From the NCBI GenBank assembly GCA_021794595.1, contig JAJYQN010000065.1, positions 1 through 64,000 of the forward strand: DNA of 64,000 nt, read 5' to 3'. The stretch comes from Pseudomonadota bacterium (lineage in GTDB: Bacteria; Pseudomonadota; Gammaproteobacteria; Acidiferrobacterales; Acidiferrobacteraceae). Positions 31,499 to 41,395 of the stretch are shown here, one piece after another. Within the stretch, counting starts at the first letter, position 1. Each line of letters opens with the position of its first letter. The notes under the pieces were generated by a model that saw nothing but the letters and a program-made list of their open reading frames with translations, was not told the origin of the DNA and searched no databases. A program made the translations under genes and the position numbers.

Positions 31499-32542
31499 AT
31501 GGAAAACGGTAAGAGAAAAGCGGTTGTCTTGCTTTCGGGCGGACTGGATTCGATGCTCGCGGCCCGACTCATGTTGGATCAGGGGATACACGTCGAAGGC
31601 ATCAACTTCTTTACCGGTTTTTGCGTCGAAGGGCACACCCACGCCGTGCGCGAAGACCGTCAAAAGCGCAACCTGCGTAATAGCGCCCTGCATTCGGCGG
31701 AACAGCTCGGGATCCGGCTCCATATCGTCGACGTCATAGACGAATACAAGGATGTGGTCCTGAACCCGCGTCATGGCTATGGCGCGCATCTCAATCCCTG
31801 CCTGGATTGTAAGGGCTTTATGGTGGGTAAGGCCCGAGCCTGGATGGAGCAAAACGGCTTTGATTTTATCGTGACCGGAGAGGTTCTCGGGCAGCGCCCG
31901 ATGTCGCAGCGGCGCGATACCTTCCCCGTCATTGCTCGCGAATCGGGGGCTACCGACCGTCTTCTGCGACCGCTTTGCGCCCGACTCCTCCCGGAGACCC
32001 TACCGGAACGGGAAGGTTGGGTGGATCGCGAACGGCTACTCGGTCTCAGCGGCCGCAATCGGAAGCCCCAGATCGCGCTCGCCGCGACCTACGGTTTCGA
32101 GTATGCCCAGCCCGCCGGGGGCTGCTGTTTTTTGACCGACGAAAATTATGCCCACAAGCTGAAGGATCTTTGGCAGAGTCGCGGTGAGCGCCGCTATGAT
32201 TTCGATGATATTATGCTTCTCAAGATAGGACGCCATCTCCGGCCGCGTCCGCACTTTAAGCTGATAGTGGGAAGGGAGGCCGGAGAAAATCGGTTTCTGG
32301 AAGGGTACCGGAATCGGTTCGTACATATGTGGGCGCTTGACCACAATGGCCCCCTCGTCCTTTTGCAGGGCTCGGCCGACGATGCCGATTTGGATCTGGC
32401 CGCATCGATAACGGCTCGATTTGGACAGGGCCGTGGCGCCCTCACAGTTCGGGTCGCCGTGGGCCAGCCGGGAGGCCTTCTGGGGGAGCGAGACGTCAAG
32501 CCCCTACCTGCCCATGCCTTGGCTGCCGAATGGTATTTATGA
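31499..32542 (+). CDS. PP-loop ATPase, tRNA thiolase-like (MnmA/ThiI-like) protein
   Basis: 'VVLLSGGLDSMLAARLM' PP-loop; 'NPCLDCKGFMVGKAR', 'GGCCFLTDENYAHKLKDL'; TusA-family gene immediately downstream. Confidence 0.75.
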   Translation: MENGKRKAVVLLSGGLDSMLAARLMLDQGIHVEGINFFTGFCVEGHTHAVREDRQKRNLRNSALHSAEQLGIRLHIVDVIDEYKDVVLNPRHGYGAHLNPCLDCKGFMVGKARAWMEQNGFDFIVTGEVLGQRPMSQRRDTFPVIARESGATDRLLRPLCARLLPETLPEREGWVDRERLLGLSGRNRKPQIALAATYGFEYAQPAGGCCFLTDENYAHKLKDLWQSRGERRYDFDDIMLLKIGRHLRPRPHFKLIVGREAGENRFLEGYRNRFVHMWALDHNGPLVLLQGSADDADLDLAASITARFGQGRGALTVRVAVGQPGGLLGERDVKPLPAHALAAEWYL

Positions 32543-32766
32543 TGCCGCACCTCGACGCCCGTTATTTATTGTGCCCAATGCCCGTTATCCGGGTAAGCGC
32601 CTGTGTAGCCGGCCTGTCGACGGGCGATGTGTTGACGGTGCGGTGCACCGACCGCGGGGCACTGAACGACGTGCCCGCCTGGTGCCGTTTGGAAGGACAT
32701 GAGGTGTTGCAGGCCGAAGCCGATTCTTCGGGCGATGTCGTTCTGACCATTTTGGTGCATAAGTGA
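32542..32766 (+). CDS. TusA/SirA family sulfur carrier protein
   Basis: 'LDARYLLCPMPVIRVSACVAGLSTGDVLTVRCTDRGA' TusA CPxP motif. Confidence 0.85.
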   Translation: MPHLDARYLLCPMPVIRVSACVAGLSTGDVLTVRCTDRGALNDVPAWCRLEGHEVLQAEADSSGDVVLTILVHK

Positions 32767-33923
32767 CGGCCACGCGCGCGGACGGCTACCCGGATGCACT
32801 GCTCGGCGCCAGTCGTCAAAGGGCAGTTTTTAACGGCCTTCTCGTTAATGTGTGTTTGGCGACGGGGCAGCTTGCGATCGGGGTTCTCGGACGTTCAGCC
32901 GCTCTTGTCGCTGACGGCTTTCATACCCTGTCGGACCTTTTGAGCGACAGTCTGGTGTTGGTGACAGCGCGGTTTGGCGCCAAGGGCGCCGACGAAGATC
33001 ATCCATACGGCCATGCGCGCATCGAGACCGCCGGCACGTTCGGGCTGAGCCTGTTGCTTATCGGGACCGGGGTCGGGATCGCTTTGCACGCCGCCGCCGC
33101 GCTGAGCGCCCCGCAGGAGCTCGTAAGGCCGGATCTTTTGGCTCTGGCGATGGCGTGCGCCGCCATCGGAGTCAAGGAAGGGCTTTTCCGGTATATGCGC
33201 AGCGCCGCCAATCGCCTGCACTCCCAGCTTTTGCACGCCAATGCGTGGCACTATCGAACGGACGTCTTTTCTTCGACCGTCGTAGCGGTGGGGATCGCGG
33301 GGAGCATCCTTGGTGTTCGCGATTTGGACACGATCGCCGCGATAGGTGTCGCCATCCTTATCGTGCGCATGGGCGCTAACCTTGCCTGGCAGGCCCTGCG
33401 CGAACTGGTCGACACCGGGCTTGAGGCCGAGAAGCTCGAGCGTATCCGGCGTGTCATTATGTCGATAGACGGTGTGCGCACGCTCCATCTCTTACGTACG
33501 CGCCGGGCCGGCGGACTCGCCTTTGCCGATGTCCATATCCTCGTCGACGAAGGTGTGAGTGTATCGGAGGGGCATCAGATCAGTGAAATGGTGCGCATAG
33601 CACTTATGCGCCAGGTCGAAAACATGGCAGATGTCCTCGTCCATATCGATCCTGAGGACGACGAGCGCGCGGCCACTAACGCCCAGTTGCCCTTGCGTTC
33701 CGAGATCATGGCTCGGCTCGATCGTTACTTTGCCGGGATCGAGGCTGCCAAGGCGATCGAGTCCGTGGTCCTCCACTATCTGGGCGGCAAGCTTTTCATC
33801 GAGATCCGGCTGTCGCTCGATTTCGCGCCCACATCGGCGGCTGCTCGTACCCTACAGAAGCGTTTTGCCGATGCCGTGGCCCATGATCCGCAAATCGGAA
33901 CGGTCCATGTGTGTTTCCGCTAA
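32763..33923 (+). CDS. Cation diffusion facilitator (CDF) family transporter
   Basis: 'ALVADGFHTLSDLLSD', 'DEDHPYGHARIE', 'DVFSSTVVAVGI'. Confidence 0.9.
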   Translation: MTATRADGYPDALLGASRQRAVFNGLLVNVCLATGQLAIGVLGRSAALVADGFHTLSDLLSDSLVLVTARFGAKGADEDHPYGHARIETAGTFGLSLLLIGTGVGIALHAAAALSAPQELVRPDLLALAMACAAIGVKEGLFRYMRSAANRLHSQLLHANAWHYRTDVFSSTVVAVGIAGSILGVRDLDTIAAIGVAILIVRMGANLAWQALRELVDTGLEAEKLERIRRVIMSIDGVRTLHLLRTRRAGGLAFADVHILVDEGVSVSEGHQISEMVRIALMRQVENMADVLVHIDPEDDERAATNAQLPLRSEIMARLDRYFAGIEAAKAIESVVLHYLGGKLFIEIRLSLDFAPTSAAARTLQKRFADAVAHDPQIGTVHVCFR

Positions 33924-33925
33924 CC

Positions 33926-33940
33926 GCACCGTTACGGTGC
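33926..33940. promoter_or_regulatory. NtrC-type binding site upstream of glnA
   Basis: GCACC-gttac-GGTGC palindrome, 87 nt upstream of the GG of the sigma54-like element. Confidence 0.55.
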
Positions 33941-34012
33941 ACGAATGCACCAAATATAGGCATGGCGCCCCCGTCGATCGCCGCCGGATCGCCGTTTCCG
34001 GCGTTTTCTCGC

Positions 34013-34028
34013 TGGCATATTTCGTGCA
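34013..34028 (+). promoter_or_regulatory. Sigma54 (-24/-12) promoter of glnA
   Basis: tGGcatatttcgtGCa; GG-N10-GC spacing, 69 nt before glnA ATG. Confidence 0.6.
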
Positions 34029-34096
34029 AAATGGCCGCCTCAGGCGTAGCTGTGAGCCCGCCGCCCCCTTATCACCCCTAGAGTCAGGAGAAAGGT

Positions 34097-35503
34097 ATGT
34101 CCGCTAATGTATTGAAGATGATTAAGGACAACGACGTAAAGTTCGTCGATTTTCGATTTACAGACACCAAAGGGAAGGAACAGCACGTCTCGGTGCCCTC
34201 ACATACGGTAGACGAGAAGCTCTTCGAAGACGGGAAGATGTTTGACGGCTCGTCCATCGCCGGATGGAAGGCTATCAACGAGTCCGACATGGTGCTCATG
34301 CCCGATGCCGACACCGCCGTCTTGGACCCCTTCACCGAGGAGCCCACCTTACTGCTGCGGTGCGACGTGTTGGAGCCCCTGACGATGAAGGGCTATGAGC
34401 GCGATCCGCGATCCATCGCCAAGCGTGCCGAGGCCTACTTGAAGACCACCGGCATCGCCGACACCGCGTTTTTCGGACCGGAACCGGAATTCTTCATTTT
34501 CGATGACGTGCGTTGGGGCGCGGATATGTCCGGCTCGTTTTGCCGCATCGACTCGGAAGAGGCCAGCTGGAACTCCGGCAAGGAATATGATGGCGGCAAT
34601 ATGGGCCACCGTCCGGGTGTGAAGGGCGGCTATTTTCCGGTTCCGCCTGTCGACTCGTCCCAGGACATCCGTAGCGCCATGGTCTTGGCGATGACCGAGA
34701 TGGGGCTTGTTGTGGAGGCCCATCACCACGAGGTCGCGACCGCCAACCAGAACGAAATCGCCACTCAGTTCGCGACGCTTGTTCGCAAGGCCGACGAGAT
34801 CCAGATTCTTAAATACTGTGTGCATAACGTCGCGCGCAACCATGGCAAGACCGCCACGTTTATGCCCAAGCCAATCGTAGGCGATAACGGCTCAGGCATG
34901 CATTGCCACCAGTCCCTGGCCAAGGGCGGCAAGAACCTCTTCGCGGGCGACGGCTACGCGGGGCTCAGCGAGATCGCCTTGTTCTACATCGGCGGCATCA
35001 TCAAGCATGCCCGAGCCTTGAACGCCATCACGAACCCGCTCACCAATAGCTATAAGCGTTTGGTGCCGGGGTTTGAAGCGCCGGTGATGCTCGCCTACTC
35101 GGCGCGCAACCGCTCAGCGTCGATCCGTATCCCGTATGTGCCGAATCCCAAGGGCCGGCGCATCGAGGTTCGTTTTCCTGATCCGGGCTCCAACCCCTAC
35201 TTGGCCTTTTCCGCCATGGTCATGGCCGGTCTCGATGGCATCGCGAACAAGATCCATCCGGGCGAGCCGACGGATCACGATCTCTATGAACTCACGCCCA
35301 AAGAGGCGCGGAAGATCCCGACCGTCTGTCATTCGCTCGATATGGCGCTCGAGGCCTTGGACAAGGATCGCAAATTCCTTACCGCGGGCGGGGTCTTCAC
35401 AGACGACCTGATCGACGCCTATATCGCCCTAAAGATGCAGGATGTGACGCGCATGCGCATGACCACGCACCCGGTCGAGTTCGACATGTACTACAGCCTG
35501 TAA
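34097..35503 (+). CDS. glnA: Glutamine synthetase type I
   Basis: '[18 protein letters not shown]', '[18 protein letters not shown]', '[11 protein letters not shown]', '[18 protein letters not shown]'. Confidence 0.97.
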   Translation: MSANVLKMIKDNDVKFVDFRFTDTKGKEQHVSVPSHTVDEKLFEDGKMFDGSSIAGWKAINESDMVLMPDADTAVLDPFTEEPTLLLRCDVLEPLTMKGYERDPRSIAKRAEAYLKTTGIADTAFFGPEPEFFIFDDVRWGADMSGSFCRIDSEEASWNSGKEYDGGNMGHRPGVKGGYFPVPPVDSSQDIRSAMVLAMTEMGLVVEAHHHEVATANQNEIATQFATLVRKADEIQILKYCVHNVARNHGKTATFMPKPIVGDNGSGMHCHQSLAKGGKNLFAGDGYAGLSEIALFYIGGIIKHARALNAITNPLTNSYKRLVPGFEAPVMLAYSARNRSASIRIPYVPNPKGRRIEVRFPDPGSNPYLAFSAMVMAGLDGIANKIHPGEPTDHDLYELTPKEARKIPTVCHSLDMALEALDKDRKFLTAGGVFTDDLIDAYIALKMQDVTRMRMTTHPVEFDMYYSL

Positions 35504-35536
35504 GCTAAGTCCCAACGGACCGGGATTTGACGGCCA

Positions 35537-35569
35537 AAGGGCCCGAACGGCGTTCGGGCCCTTATTTTT
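35537..35569 (+). terminator. Rho-independent terminator after glnA
   Basis: aagggcccgaac-ggc-gttcgggccctt-attttt. Confidence 0.9.
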
Positions 35570-35962
35570 AGGCGACATGAACGACCGAAGAAGGCGCGTC
35601 GCTTGCCGTTATGATAAAAAGGCACGATCCCTTCGTCTGTCTGTCCATGAACCCTCGCAAATGTTCAATTCGTGTCGAGGCGTCGTAGCGATCACGATCC
35701 CTGTCTTCCCCAGCGATATCCCCAACGCTCAGGGCGCCGGGGCGCGCATTCTCGTGTACCGCGGGCCAATATAAACACCTGCCATAACGATGTGGGGCGC
35801 CGTACCGCTCGTTGATAGTGAGTTATCAGGATGTGTCCGATATAAAACCATCATTATGGAAATGGCCATGAGCGTCCGTCCTAGGCCCGATCTTATCGAG
35901 AGGTGGGGGGCCGATAATGCCGGCTCGCCGGAGTGGCGATCACAGAAACGGACGAGGTGTTT

Positions 35963-36553
35963 ATGAACCGTAACCAAGTTGATGAGTTGTTGTGCGAAGC
36001 CATTGAGACAGAGCGCGGGGGCATAAAGATTTACGAGATTGCGCTGAGCTGTGCGCAAAACGGAGATTTGCGCCAGGAATGGGAAAAGTATCTGGCCGAG
36101 ACCCGGCGTCACGAGCAGATATTGAAGGATATCTGCACCGAGTTCGGCGTCAATGCCGAACGCGACACGAGCGGCAAGAAAATCGTGCGAAGCTTGGCGG
36201 AAACCCTCATAAAGGGCATGCAAGCGGCCCTGAATTCCGGCGTACGAAGCCAAGCGGAGATCGTGGCGGCCGAGGCGGTAGCGACCGCGGAAATGAAAGA
36301 TCATTTGAACTGGGAATTGATAGGACAAGTGGCCAGCAAGATGGATGGCAACGACGCCACTCTGTTGAAAAAGGCCTACAATGAAGTGGAGGACCAGGAG
36401 GACCGTCACTTCTATCACGCCAAAGGATGGGCACGCGAACTTTGGGCGGCATCGCTTGGCGTTCCCGCGGTACTTCCGCCGCCCGAAGAGAAATTGCATG
36501 TAAAAAGCGGGATGGGCGCCGCAGCGGCCCAGAGCACGCGCAAACTCATGTAA
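35963..36553 (+). CDS. Ferritin-like four-helix protein
   Basis: 'LLCEAIETERGGIKIYEIAL...ETRRHEQILKDI', 'DQEDRHFYHAKGWAREL' helical pattern with E/ExxH. Confidence 0.6.
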   Translation: MNRNQVDELLCEAIETERGGIKIYEIALSCAQNGDLRQEWEKYLAETRRHEQILKDICTEFGVNAERDTSGKKIVRSLAETLIKGMQAALNSGVRSQAEIVAAEAVATAEMKDHLNWELIGQVASKMDGNDATLLKKAYNEVEDQEDRHFYHAKGWARELWAASLGVPAVLPPPEEKLHVKSGMGAAAAQSTRKLM

Positions 36554-36557
36554 AAGC

Positions 36558-36593
36558 AAAAAGGGCGAGGAGCCGTGCTCCTCGCCCTTTTTT
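36558..36593 (+). terminator. Terminator after ferritin-like gene
   Basis: aaaagggcgaggagc-cgt-gctcctcgcccttttt. Confidence 0.88.
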
Positions 36594-36637
36594 AAGCCCT
36601 CTTCTCGCGCTAAGGGTGCGAGAGAAGATCCGGAATG

Positions 36638-38932
36638 CTAACCCAGCCCTCCTCCCGCGAGACCCTCCACCGTGCAGGCGCCGGTGCCGACGACAGATCC
36701 AAGAGACGCATAGTTCGCTGCCGAGAGCCCCGCGCTAAAGGCCGGAATCGCAAGCGCGTGGACGTTGCCGTTGTTGTAGTTCGGGCCCGTGCAATTATCT
36801 ACAACGTAGAGGGCCTTGCCGTTGTTGCTGATCGCGAGCCCATAGGCGTTTGAGTAGGTGCTACCCAAGGAAATGGGCGTGGGATTCCAGGACGAGTGGG
36901 TGGCAAGGGGGCTGCTTCTCGTGAAGACATCAACTGTACCGTTTTGAGTGGCCACATAGAGGCGACGACCCTTGGGCCCTACGACAAGCCCCAGCGGATT
37001 GCCGGGTACGGTCAATGTCGGCGTTGAGGCCGGAGAGAGCACACCGCTTGTGGCGTTGATTCGGTAGATGGACACGTTGGACCCGTTGTCGCTGACATAG
37101 ACGTGGCGCCCGGCGGGCCCCACGACTACCGTCCACGGATTGGCTCCGGAGGCCACGGAGCGAAGGCCGATGGAGGCAAGAGCGCCAGTGCCGGAGTCAA
37201 TCGAGAACATGCCGACGGAACTCTCCGCATATTGGGAGACGTAGAGGAAGCGGCCGGTCGGATCGATCGTCAGCAGCATGGGGTAGGGCTCGGTATCTGT
37301 GATCTCTTGCGTGAGCGGGGTCGGATCGCCGTTGCTAAGCCCGTAGCCGTAGATTGTGCCCTGGCCATTGCCGCCATCGTCGGCACCGTCCGTATTGAGA
37401 CCATTATCGGCTGTCGTGCTTCCATCCCCGTTTATGTAGTAGCTGTTTGCGACGTACAGATACCGATTCGAGGGATCGACCGCGACCCCCATGGGGCTCA
37501 TGCCGGCAGGAATCGAGCTTGGCAGCCCGAGACTGCCGTTCGGCGCAACGCCAAACGTCGTGACGTCCCCTTGACCGGCCTCGGCCCAATCGGAGGCGTA
37601 GAGGTGGCGGCCATCCGGTGCCATCGCAAAGGCGCTAGCGCCGGTATTGGCGGCGGTGCTGCAGGGGTTACAGGTCGCCTGACTGGTCTGCGACTCCGTG
37701 CTTAAGCCTCCGTTCGCGGCCACCGTGTAGCCGGCGATCTCATTTTCCGACTGATTGATGACATAAAGCATTTGCGGGGCCACGGTCACGCTTGCGACTA
37801 GGCTTGTGAGGGCGTGCGGATTTGAACGTGTGCGCACTTCGGCCGTAAGCTGTGGGCCTGAGCCGCTGGTCGTGGCCGTATAGGCCAGAAGATCTCCGCG
37901 TGTCATGTTTGCCACATACACATAATGACCCCCGACGGACAGGACCGCGCCGCTGGTTTCGCCGCTAGGTCCCAGCACCGCCGATGTCGGGCAGGCGACG
38001 CCTCCGCTTACGAGCGGGAAGGTCGCGACCTCAGATCCGCTCGACCCGGTACCTACCACGTTGAGCTGAGTGCCGTCCACGGCCAGAGCCGTGGGTGTGA
38101 GCCCGCTCGGTAGCGGCACGCTATCTTGGACGCTTAAGGTCCCGCCGCTTACGTTGTAGGCGGTGACTGTGGTATCGGTCAGAACGTAGAGCAGGCCGGA
38201 GCCGTTGCTGGCGCCGCTTATGAGGCCGTTGACTGCCGTTGTGCCCACGGTAGCGGGCGTGCCGGCACCGGCGCTGAAGCTTACGATGTCGTTGGTGCCG
38301 AGCCCGTAGAGCATGTCATTGGCGCCGACTACCAAAGAGGTCAAGGCCGGGGTATTGATCGATCCCACAAATCCGAGCGCCCCGTTGCTCCCGATCCGGA
38401 AGGTGCTGAGCGTGTTGTCGTTGGCGTTGAGGGCATACAGAAAATTCCCGACCACCGCGAGCGAGGACACGCCTGCTACGCTTGTGGCGTTGGGGCCCAG
38501 GCTGACAAGCTGGGCCATCGACGGGTCCCAGCTGTATTGTGAGATTGTGCCGTCGGTTGCGTTCGCGACATAGACATAGCGATCCTGACTCACGGCCACG
38601 GCGCTCGGGCCCGCACCGGTAGGCGCGTAGCCGCGATCCACGAGGGCCCCTGTCCACGGGTTACGCAGATAGATGCCGAGGCTGCCTTGGCCCTCGGGAA
38701 CCAAGACGAGCGAGGCCTGAACCGTGCCGCTCGTGGGCGGCGCCGGGGGCGTAGCGACAGTCGTCAACGCCGCCGCATGGGGCGTGAGCGCCTGGCACTG
38801 CTGAACACCGGTAGGCGCCGGTCCCCCGCTCGAGACGGACTGGTTCCCGGAGTTGCTGCTCCCCCCGCCTTGGCACGCAGATAGGACCGCGCAAGCGAGC
38901 AAAGTGCCGACAATTCGCGCCTTCAATGGCAT
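36638..38932 (-). CDS. Lipoprotein with lactonase/YVTN-type beta-propeller repeats
   Basis: Lipobox 'LLACAVLSAC'; repeated '(V/L)DP(S/T)(N/G)R(Y/F)LYVANS/SQ' blades. Confidence 0.85.
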   Translation of the reverse strand: MPLKARIVGTLLACAVLSACQGGGSSNSGNQSVSSGGPAPTGVQQCQALTPHAAALTTVATPPAPPTSGTVQASLVLVPEGQGSLGIYLRNPWTGALVDRGYAPTGAGPSAVAVSQDRYVYVANATDGTISQYSWDPSMAQLVSLGPNATSVAGVSSLAVVGNFLYALNANDNTLSTFRIGSNGALGFVGSINTPALTSLVVGANDMLYGLGTNDIVSFSAGAGTPATVGTTAVNGLISGASNGSGLLYVLTDTTVTAYNVSGGTLSVQDSVPLPSGLTPTALAVDGTQLNVVGTGSSGSEVATFPLVSGGVACPTSAVLGPSGETSGAVLSVGGHYVYVANMTRGDLLAYTATTSGSGPQLTAEVRTRSNPHALTSLVASVTVAPQMLYVINQSENEIAGYTVAANGGLSTESQTSQATCNPCSTAANTGASAFAMAPDGRHLYASDWAEAGQGDVTTFGVAPNGSLGLPSSIPAGMSPMGVAVDPSNRYLYVANSYYINGDGSTTADNGLNTDGADDGGNGQGTIYGYGLSNGDPTPLTQEITDTEPYPMLLTIDPTGRFLYVSQYAESSVGMFSIDSGTGALASIGLRSVASGANPWTVVVGPAGRHVYVSDNGSNVSIYRINATSGVLSPASTPTLTVPGNPLGLVVGPKGRRLYVATQNGTVDVFTRSSPLATHSSWNPTPISLGSTYSNAYGLAISNNGKALYVVDNCTGPNYNNGNVHALAIPAFSAGLSAANYASLGSVVGTGACTVEGLAGGGLG

Positions 38933-39162
38933 AAGATGTCCTCTTCATGTGGTCTGTAATCGATCAGGTGGCCAAAACGCGACCGTGCTGTGCCGTTATA
39001 CGGCCCGGGTCGCCTGATCGGCATCAGCCGGAGGTCTCTCGGACCTTTGAACGAGGACGGCGGTGAAGAGGCGTTTATCCACGAAGGGCGGACGGGCGAG
39101 CGACGGCCATAAAGGCAGCGGGAAGACGTGGTTTGCGGGCGCCGCCCGTTTCGCGGCGGGTC

Positions 39163-39648
39163 TTAGGGGGATCGATTTTCGCGGACGACCCGAAGCTGGG
39201 AGACGCGCCAGGAGCCATGATGCCTGACGAACGCCATCTGAAAAACCGCCGTCCCCCTGCGGAACCGGGCAAATAGGCGGTAGTGGGCCACGATAGCGAG
39301 GTCATGGCGCCATAGTAGTTCGGCTCCTCCGCGGACTCGGAAGGCCTGCAGGGGCCCGAGATGACTAAGTGCTCGTGTCAGCGGCCTTCCATTTCGGCTC
39401 AGCTCTTTACGCCATCGTCGGTCGGCCAGGGCACGAAAGGCAAAGACGCTCGGGTCGTTCAGGACGGGGATAAGCGCCGCCTTTAGGAAGTTGCGGCTCT
39501 GAGTGTTCCAAATCATCCTCTGGGTTGAGGAGTACCCGATTACGACTACCCACCCCAAGTAGAGTGCGAGGACTAGGCCGCCCACCCGAAGCGCCATCTT
39601 TTTCACGAGCGCTTTAGTCGAGTGCGGAAAGTCCGATCGTGCGACCAC
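39163..39648 (-). CDS. Hypothetical membrane-anchored protein
   Basis: 161 aa with one N-terminal TM; no family assigned. Confidence 0.6.
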   Translation of the reverse strand: MVARSDFPHSTKALVKKMALRVGGLVLALYLGWVVVIGYSSTQRMIWNTQSRNFLKAALIPVLNDPSVFAFRALADRRWRKELSRNGRPLTRALSHLGPLQAFRVRGGAELLWRHDLAIVAHYRLFARFRRGTAVFQMAFVRHHGSWRVSQLRVVRENRSP

Positions 39649-39660
39649 GTCCCTTCGAAC

Positions 39661-40392
39661 CTAGGTATCGGACCCCTGTTGGCACAGGGCCCTTAAGCCC
39701 TCGCGATCGCGGATGAAGGTCTTGCGGCCCTCGGTCGCTATGAGGTTTTGATCTCGGAGTTTGGAGAACATGCGGCTTACGGTTTCGAGTTTCAGCCCAA
39801 GATAGTTCCCTATCTCTTCCCGGGACATGGGCAGGAGGATCTCCGAGGGGTCTTCGCCGCGTTGCCCCCGTCTGTCGGACAGATTGAGCAAAAAGGCCGC
39901 AACCTTGAATTCGGCCGTCATGGTTCCGAGAATCATCACCAGGGCATGGTCTGTGGCGATGGCGCCGCTGAGCAGTTTATGAAACTGGTGCTGGAGACGC
40001 GGGAGATCGGCCAGCAGGCCTTCGAGGCGGGTGAACGGGATCTCGCAGACCTCGCTATCCTCGAGGGCGACCGCATTGCCCCTATGGGCGCCGGTACTGA
40101 TGGCATCAAGCCCCATCAATTCACCGCTCATGGGGAAGCCCGTTATTTGCTCTTGGCCGCTCACGCTGATCTCGTAGATCTTAAAAAACCCGGTACGCAC
40201 CGCGGCGAGCGCCTGCAACGGGTCGCCGGCGCGAAACAAAGACTGCCCCGAGAACACGCGGCGCCGGCGTTTTACGAGATCGTCAAGTCTGGTCATTTCT
40301 TCGGCATCAAGACCGACTGGCAAGCAGATCTCCCGGAGGCTGCAGCTTGAACACCGGTGCTTCAGGTTCGCTTCAAAATTCGTTACCGACAT
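39661..40392 (-). CDS. fnr: FNR-type [4Fe-4S] Crp-family regulator
   Basis: 'CSSCSLREICLP' N-terminal cysteines plus internal 'EVCEIPF'; HTH 'SREEIGNYLGLKLETVSRMFSKL'. Confidence 0.92.
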   Translation of the reverse strand: MSVTNFEANLKHRCSSCSLREICLPVGLDAEEMTRLDDLVKRRRRVFSGQSLFRAGDPLQALAAVRTGFFKIYEISVSGQEQITGFPMSGELMGLDAISTGAHRGNAVALEDSEVCEIPFTRLEGLLADLPRLQHQFHKLLSGAIATDHALVMILGTMTAEFKVAAFLLNLSDRRGQRGEDPSEILLPMSREEIGNYLGLKLETVSRMFSKLRDQNLIATEGRKTFIRDREGLRALCQQGSDT

Positions 40393-40487
40393 CGCCACCT
40401 CACCTTCTTTTGCATGCCCAGGGATTGTGACCACCGATTGCTTGTTCGCGGTCGCCTTAGCTGAGAGAGTATAAGAATAGGGGGCTT

Positions 40488-40501
40488 TTGATAAGTATCA
40501 A
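40488..40501. promoter_or_regulatory. FNR box, perfect palindrome
   Basis: TTGATaagtATCAA between fnr (-) and hemerythrin/NnrS genes (+). Confidence 0.8.
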
Positions 40502-40727
40502 GACGCAAGTCGTGGACTTTACGCCGGCAATTCCTTCGGAAAAAGGCGCCGGCTACTGGGGCGGCGCGCCGTCTGTCCTCATGGCCGCCTGGGCTCGGCC
40601 GTTTCCCAGGCTCGCGGATGGGTCCATTGTGAGGCTAGCCCCGGGTTCTTCGCAGACTTGACCCAGGACAAGGGCGGAGGATCGCCGATCATAAAGAATA
40701 AGGCCTGGTTTTCGCGAGGGTGCAGAC

Positions 40728-41381
40728 GTGTCTGGCATCGCCTTGCCCCGGCTTCTTACCGATCAGCATCGGGAATTGGATCGTTTATTGGAGGCCGCTG
40801 ATAATCTGTGCGGCACGGTCGGCGGGCTGGAGGCGCAGGCCCTTTTTTGCGACGCCATGGAACGTCACATCGAGGCCGAGGAGCGCGCCTTGTTTCCGGC
40901 GCTTGAAAAGCGTATGGCGCCGGGTGGCCCCTTAGCTGTGATGCGCAGAGAGCATGACGCCATACGCGCCCTTATGACGCCGCTGCGCGTGGCCGTAGAG
41001 GTTAAGGTCTGTGCTCCGCTGTTAGCGACCTTGACGGTCCTAATTCAACAGCATCACGTCAAAGAGGAGCATGTTTTGTATCCTTTGAGTGACACTTTGC
41101 TGGCGGATTGCGCGCCGGCGCTCATAGAGACCCTGACCACGGAGTCAGGCTCGGCTAGGGAGCGCTTTCTCGATGTGAGCCAGCTCCCGCCGCCGGAACC
41201 CTTGGAGAGCGCCCTGCGCGCCATACTGTCTTTGCGGTCCGGAGAGCGGCTGCGGCTGCGCGTGCCCCACGAGCCCTACCCTTTATACGGACTCATATCC
41301 GAGCACGGGTTTCGCTATGAGTCAAAGGTTGTGCCTTCGCAGGGCGAGACGGTCTGCGAGGTCTTGATTACAAAACCCTAG
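40728..41381 (+). CDS. Hemerythrin (HHE)-DUF2249 domain protein
   Basis: N-terminal HHE pattern ('LLTDQHRELDRLLEAAD', 'AMERHIEAEERALFPAL', 'REHDAIRALM', 'HHVKEEHVLYPL'), C-terminal DUF2249-like 'RLRVPHEPYPLYGLISEHGFRY'. Confidence 0.8.
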   Translation: MSGIALPRLLTDQHRELDRLLEAADNLCGTVGGLEAQALFCDAMERHIEAEERALFPALEKRMAPGGPLAVMRREHDAIRALMTPLRVAVEVKVCAPLLATLTVLIQQHHVKEEHVLYPLSDTLLADCAPALIETLTTESGSARERFLDVSQLPPPEPLESALRAILSLRSGERLRLRVPHEPYPLYGLISEHGFRYESKVVPSQGETVCEVLITKP

Positions 41382-41395
41382 AGCGCCCCGATATT

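Noticed and set aside
35577-35774. 65-aa ORF between glnA and the ferritin-like gene
   Set aside because: Starts right after the glnA terminator, no convincing RBS, unremarkable translation.
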